A stretch of DNA of 15,243 nt, taken from positions 1 to 15,243 of the forward strand of contig JALXDW010000347.1 in assembly GCA_027070385.1 (NCBI GenBank), in the 5' to 3' direction. The translations under genes were made by a program, and so were the position numbers. Below the pieces are notes generated by a model, which saw nothing but the letters and a program-made list of their open reading frames with translations, did not search any database and was not told the DNA's origin. Below are positions 15,229 through 15,243 of this stretch, in pieces. Within the stretch, counting starts at the first letter, position 1, and every line of letters begins with the position of its first letter. The DNA comes from Chromatiales bacterium (GTDB lineage: Bacteria > Pseudomonadota > Gammaproteobacteria > UBA6429 > Thiohalophilaceae).

Positions 15229-15243
15229 CATATTATTATTTAC

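Overview
The window looks like a chromosomal segment of a gammaproteobacterium with moderate to low G+C. HslU, UvrD, MlaC-like, AroE and HemB all resemble gammaproteobacterial forms; HemB matches the Pseudomonas-type enzyme nearly residue for residue around its catalytic lysines. I see no IS element, integrase, tRNA, rRNA or CRISPR array, so this reads as core genome with a few lineage-specific genes. Genus cannot be named from the sequence alone.

Layout. (1) 1-2650, minus strand: an mlaC-like lipid-binding protein gene, then hslV and hslU (the ATP-dependent HslVU protease; hslU runs off the left edge). (2) 2824-3840, plus: hemB. (3) 3841-4168: a 328-base gap with two hairpins, a candidate sigma70 promoter and a Pho-box-like direct repeat. 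(4) 4169-7031, plus: a DUF47/PhoU-like Pit accessory protein, a Pit phosphate permease and aroE. (5) 9952-7034, minus: a compact run made of a secreted alpha/beta-hydrolase-like ORF, a TlpA-type thioredoxin domain that has no start codon of its own, an AAG-family 3-methyladenine DNA glycosylase, a lipoprotein and a TusA-like protein. (6) 10067-12259, plus: uvrD. (7) 15169-12266, minus: a 967-residue membrane protein with HAMP, PAS, PAS, GGDEF and EAL domains.

The most interesting place is 8655-9952. The thioredoxin domain reads open upstream past its true N-terminus into the end of the hydrolase-like ORF, with no ATG, GTG or TTG on the way. The two frames meet at a run of six A residues forming a perfect -1 slippery heptamer. 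The pair therefore looks like one ~432-residue periplasmic protein (signal peptide, hydrolase-like domain, thioredoxin) split by a one-base deletion, a sequencing error, or programmed -1 frameshifting.

A second pattern is shared by three genes without a Shine-Dalgarno sequence (the hydrolase-like ORF, uvrD and the GGDEF-EAL gene). Each has an extended -10 element (TGn plus hexamer) ending only 7-8 bases before its ATG, the geometry expected of leaderless transcripts. Other oddities are a Pho-box-like repeat downstream of the likely DUF47-pit promoter, an AAG glycosylase lacking the intercalating tyrosine, a TusA-like protein with CPGY instead of CPxP, and alternative inverted repeats in front of the GGDEF-EAL gene.
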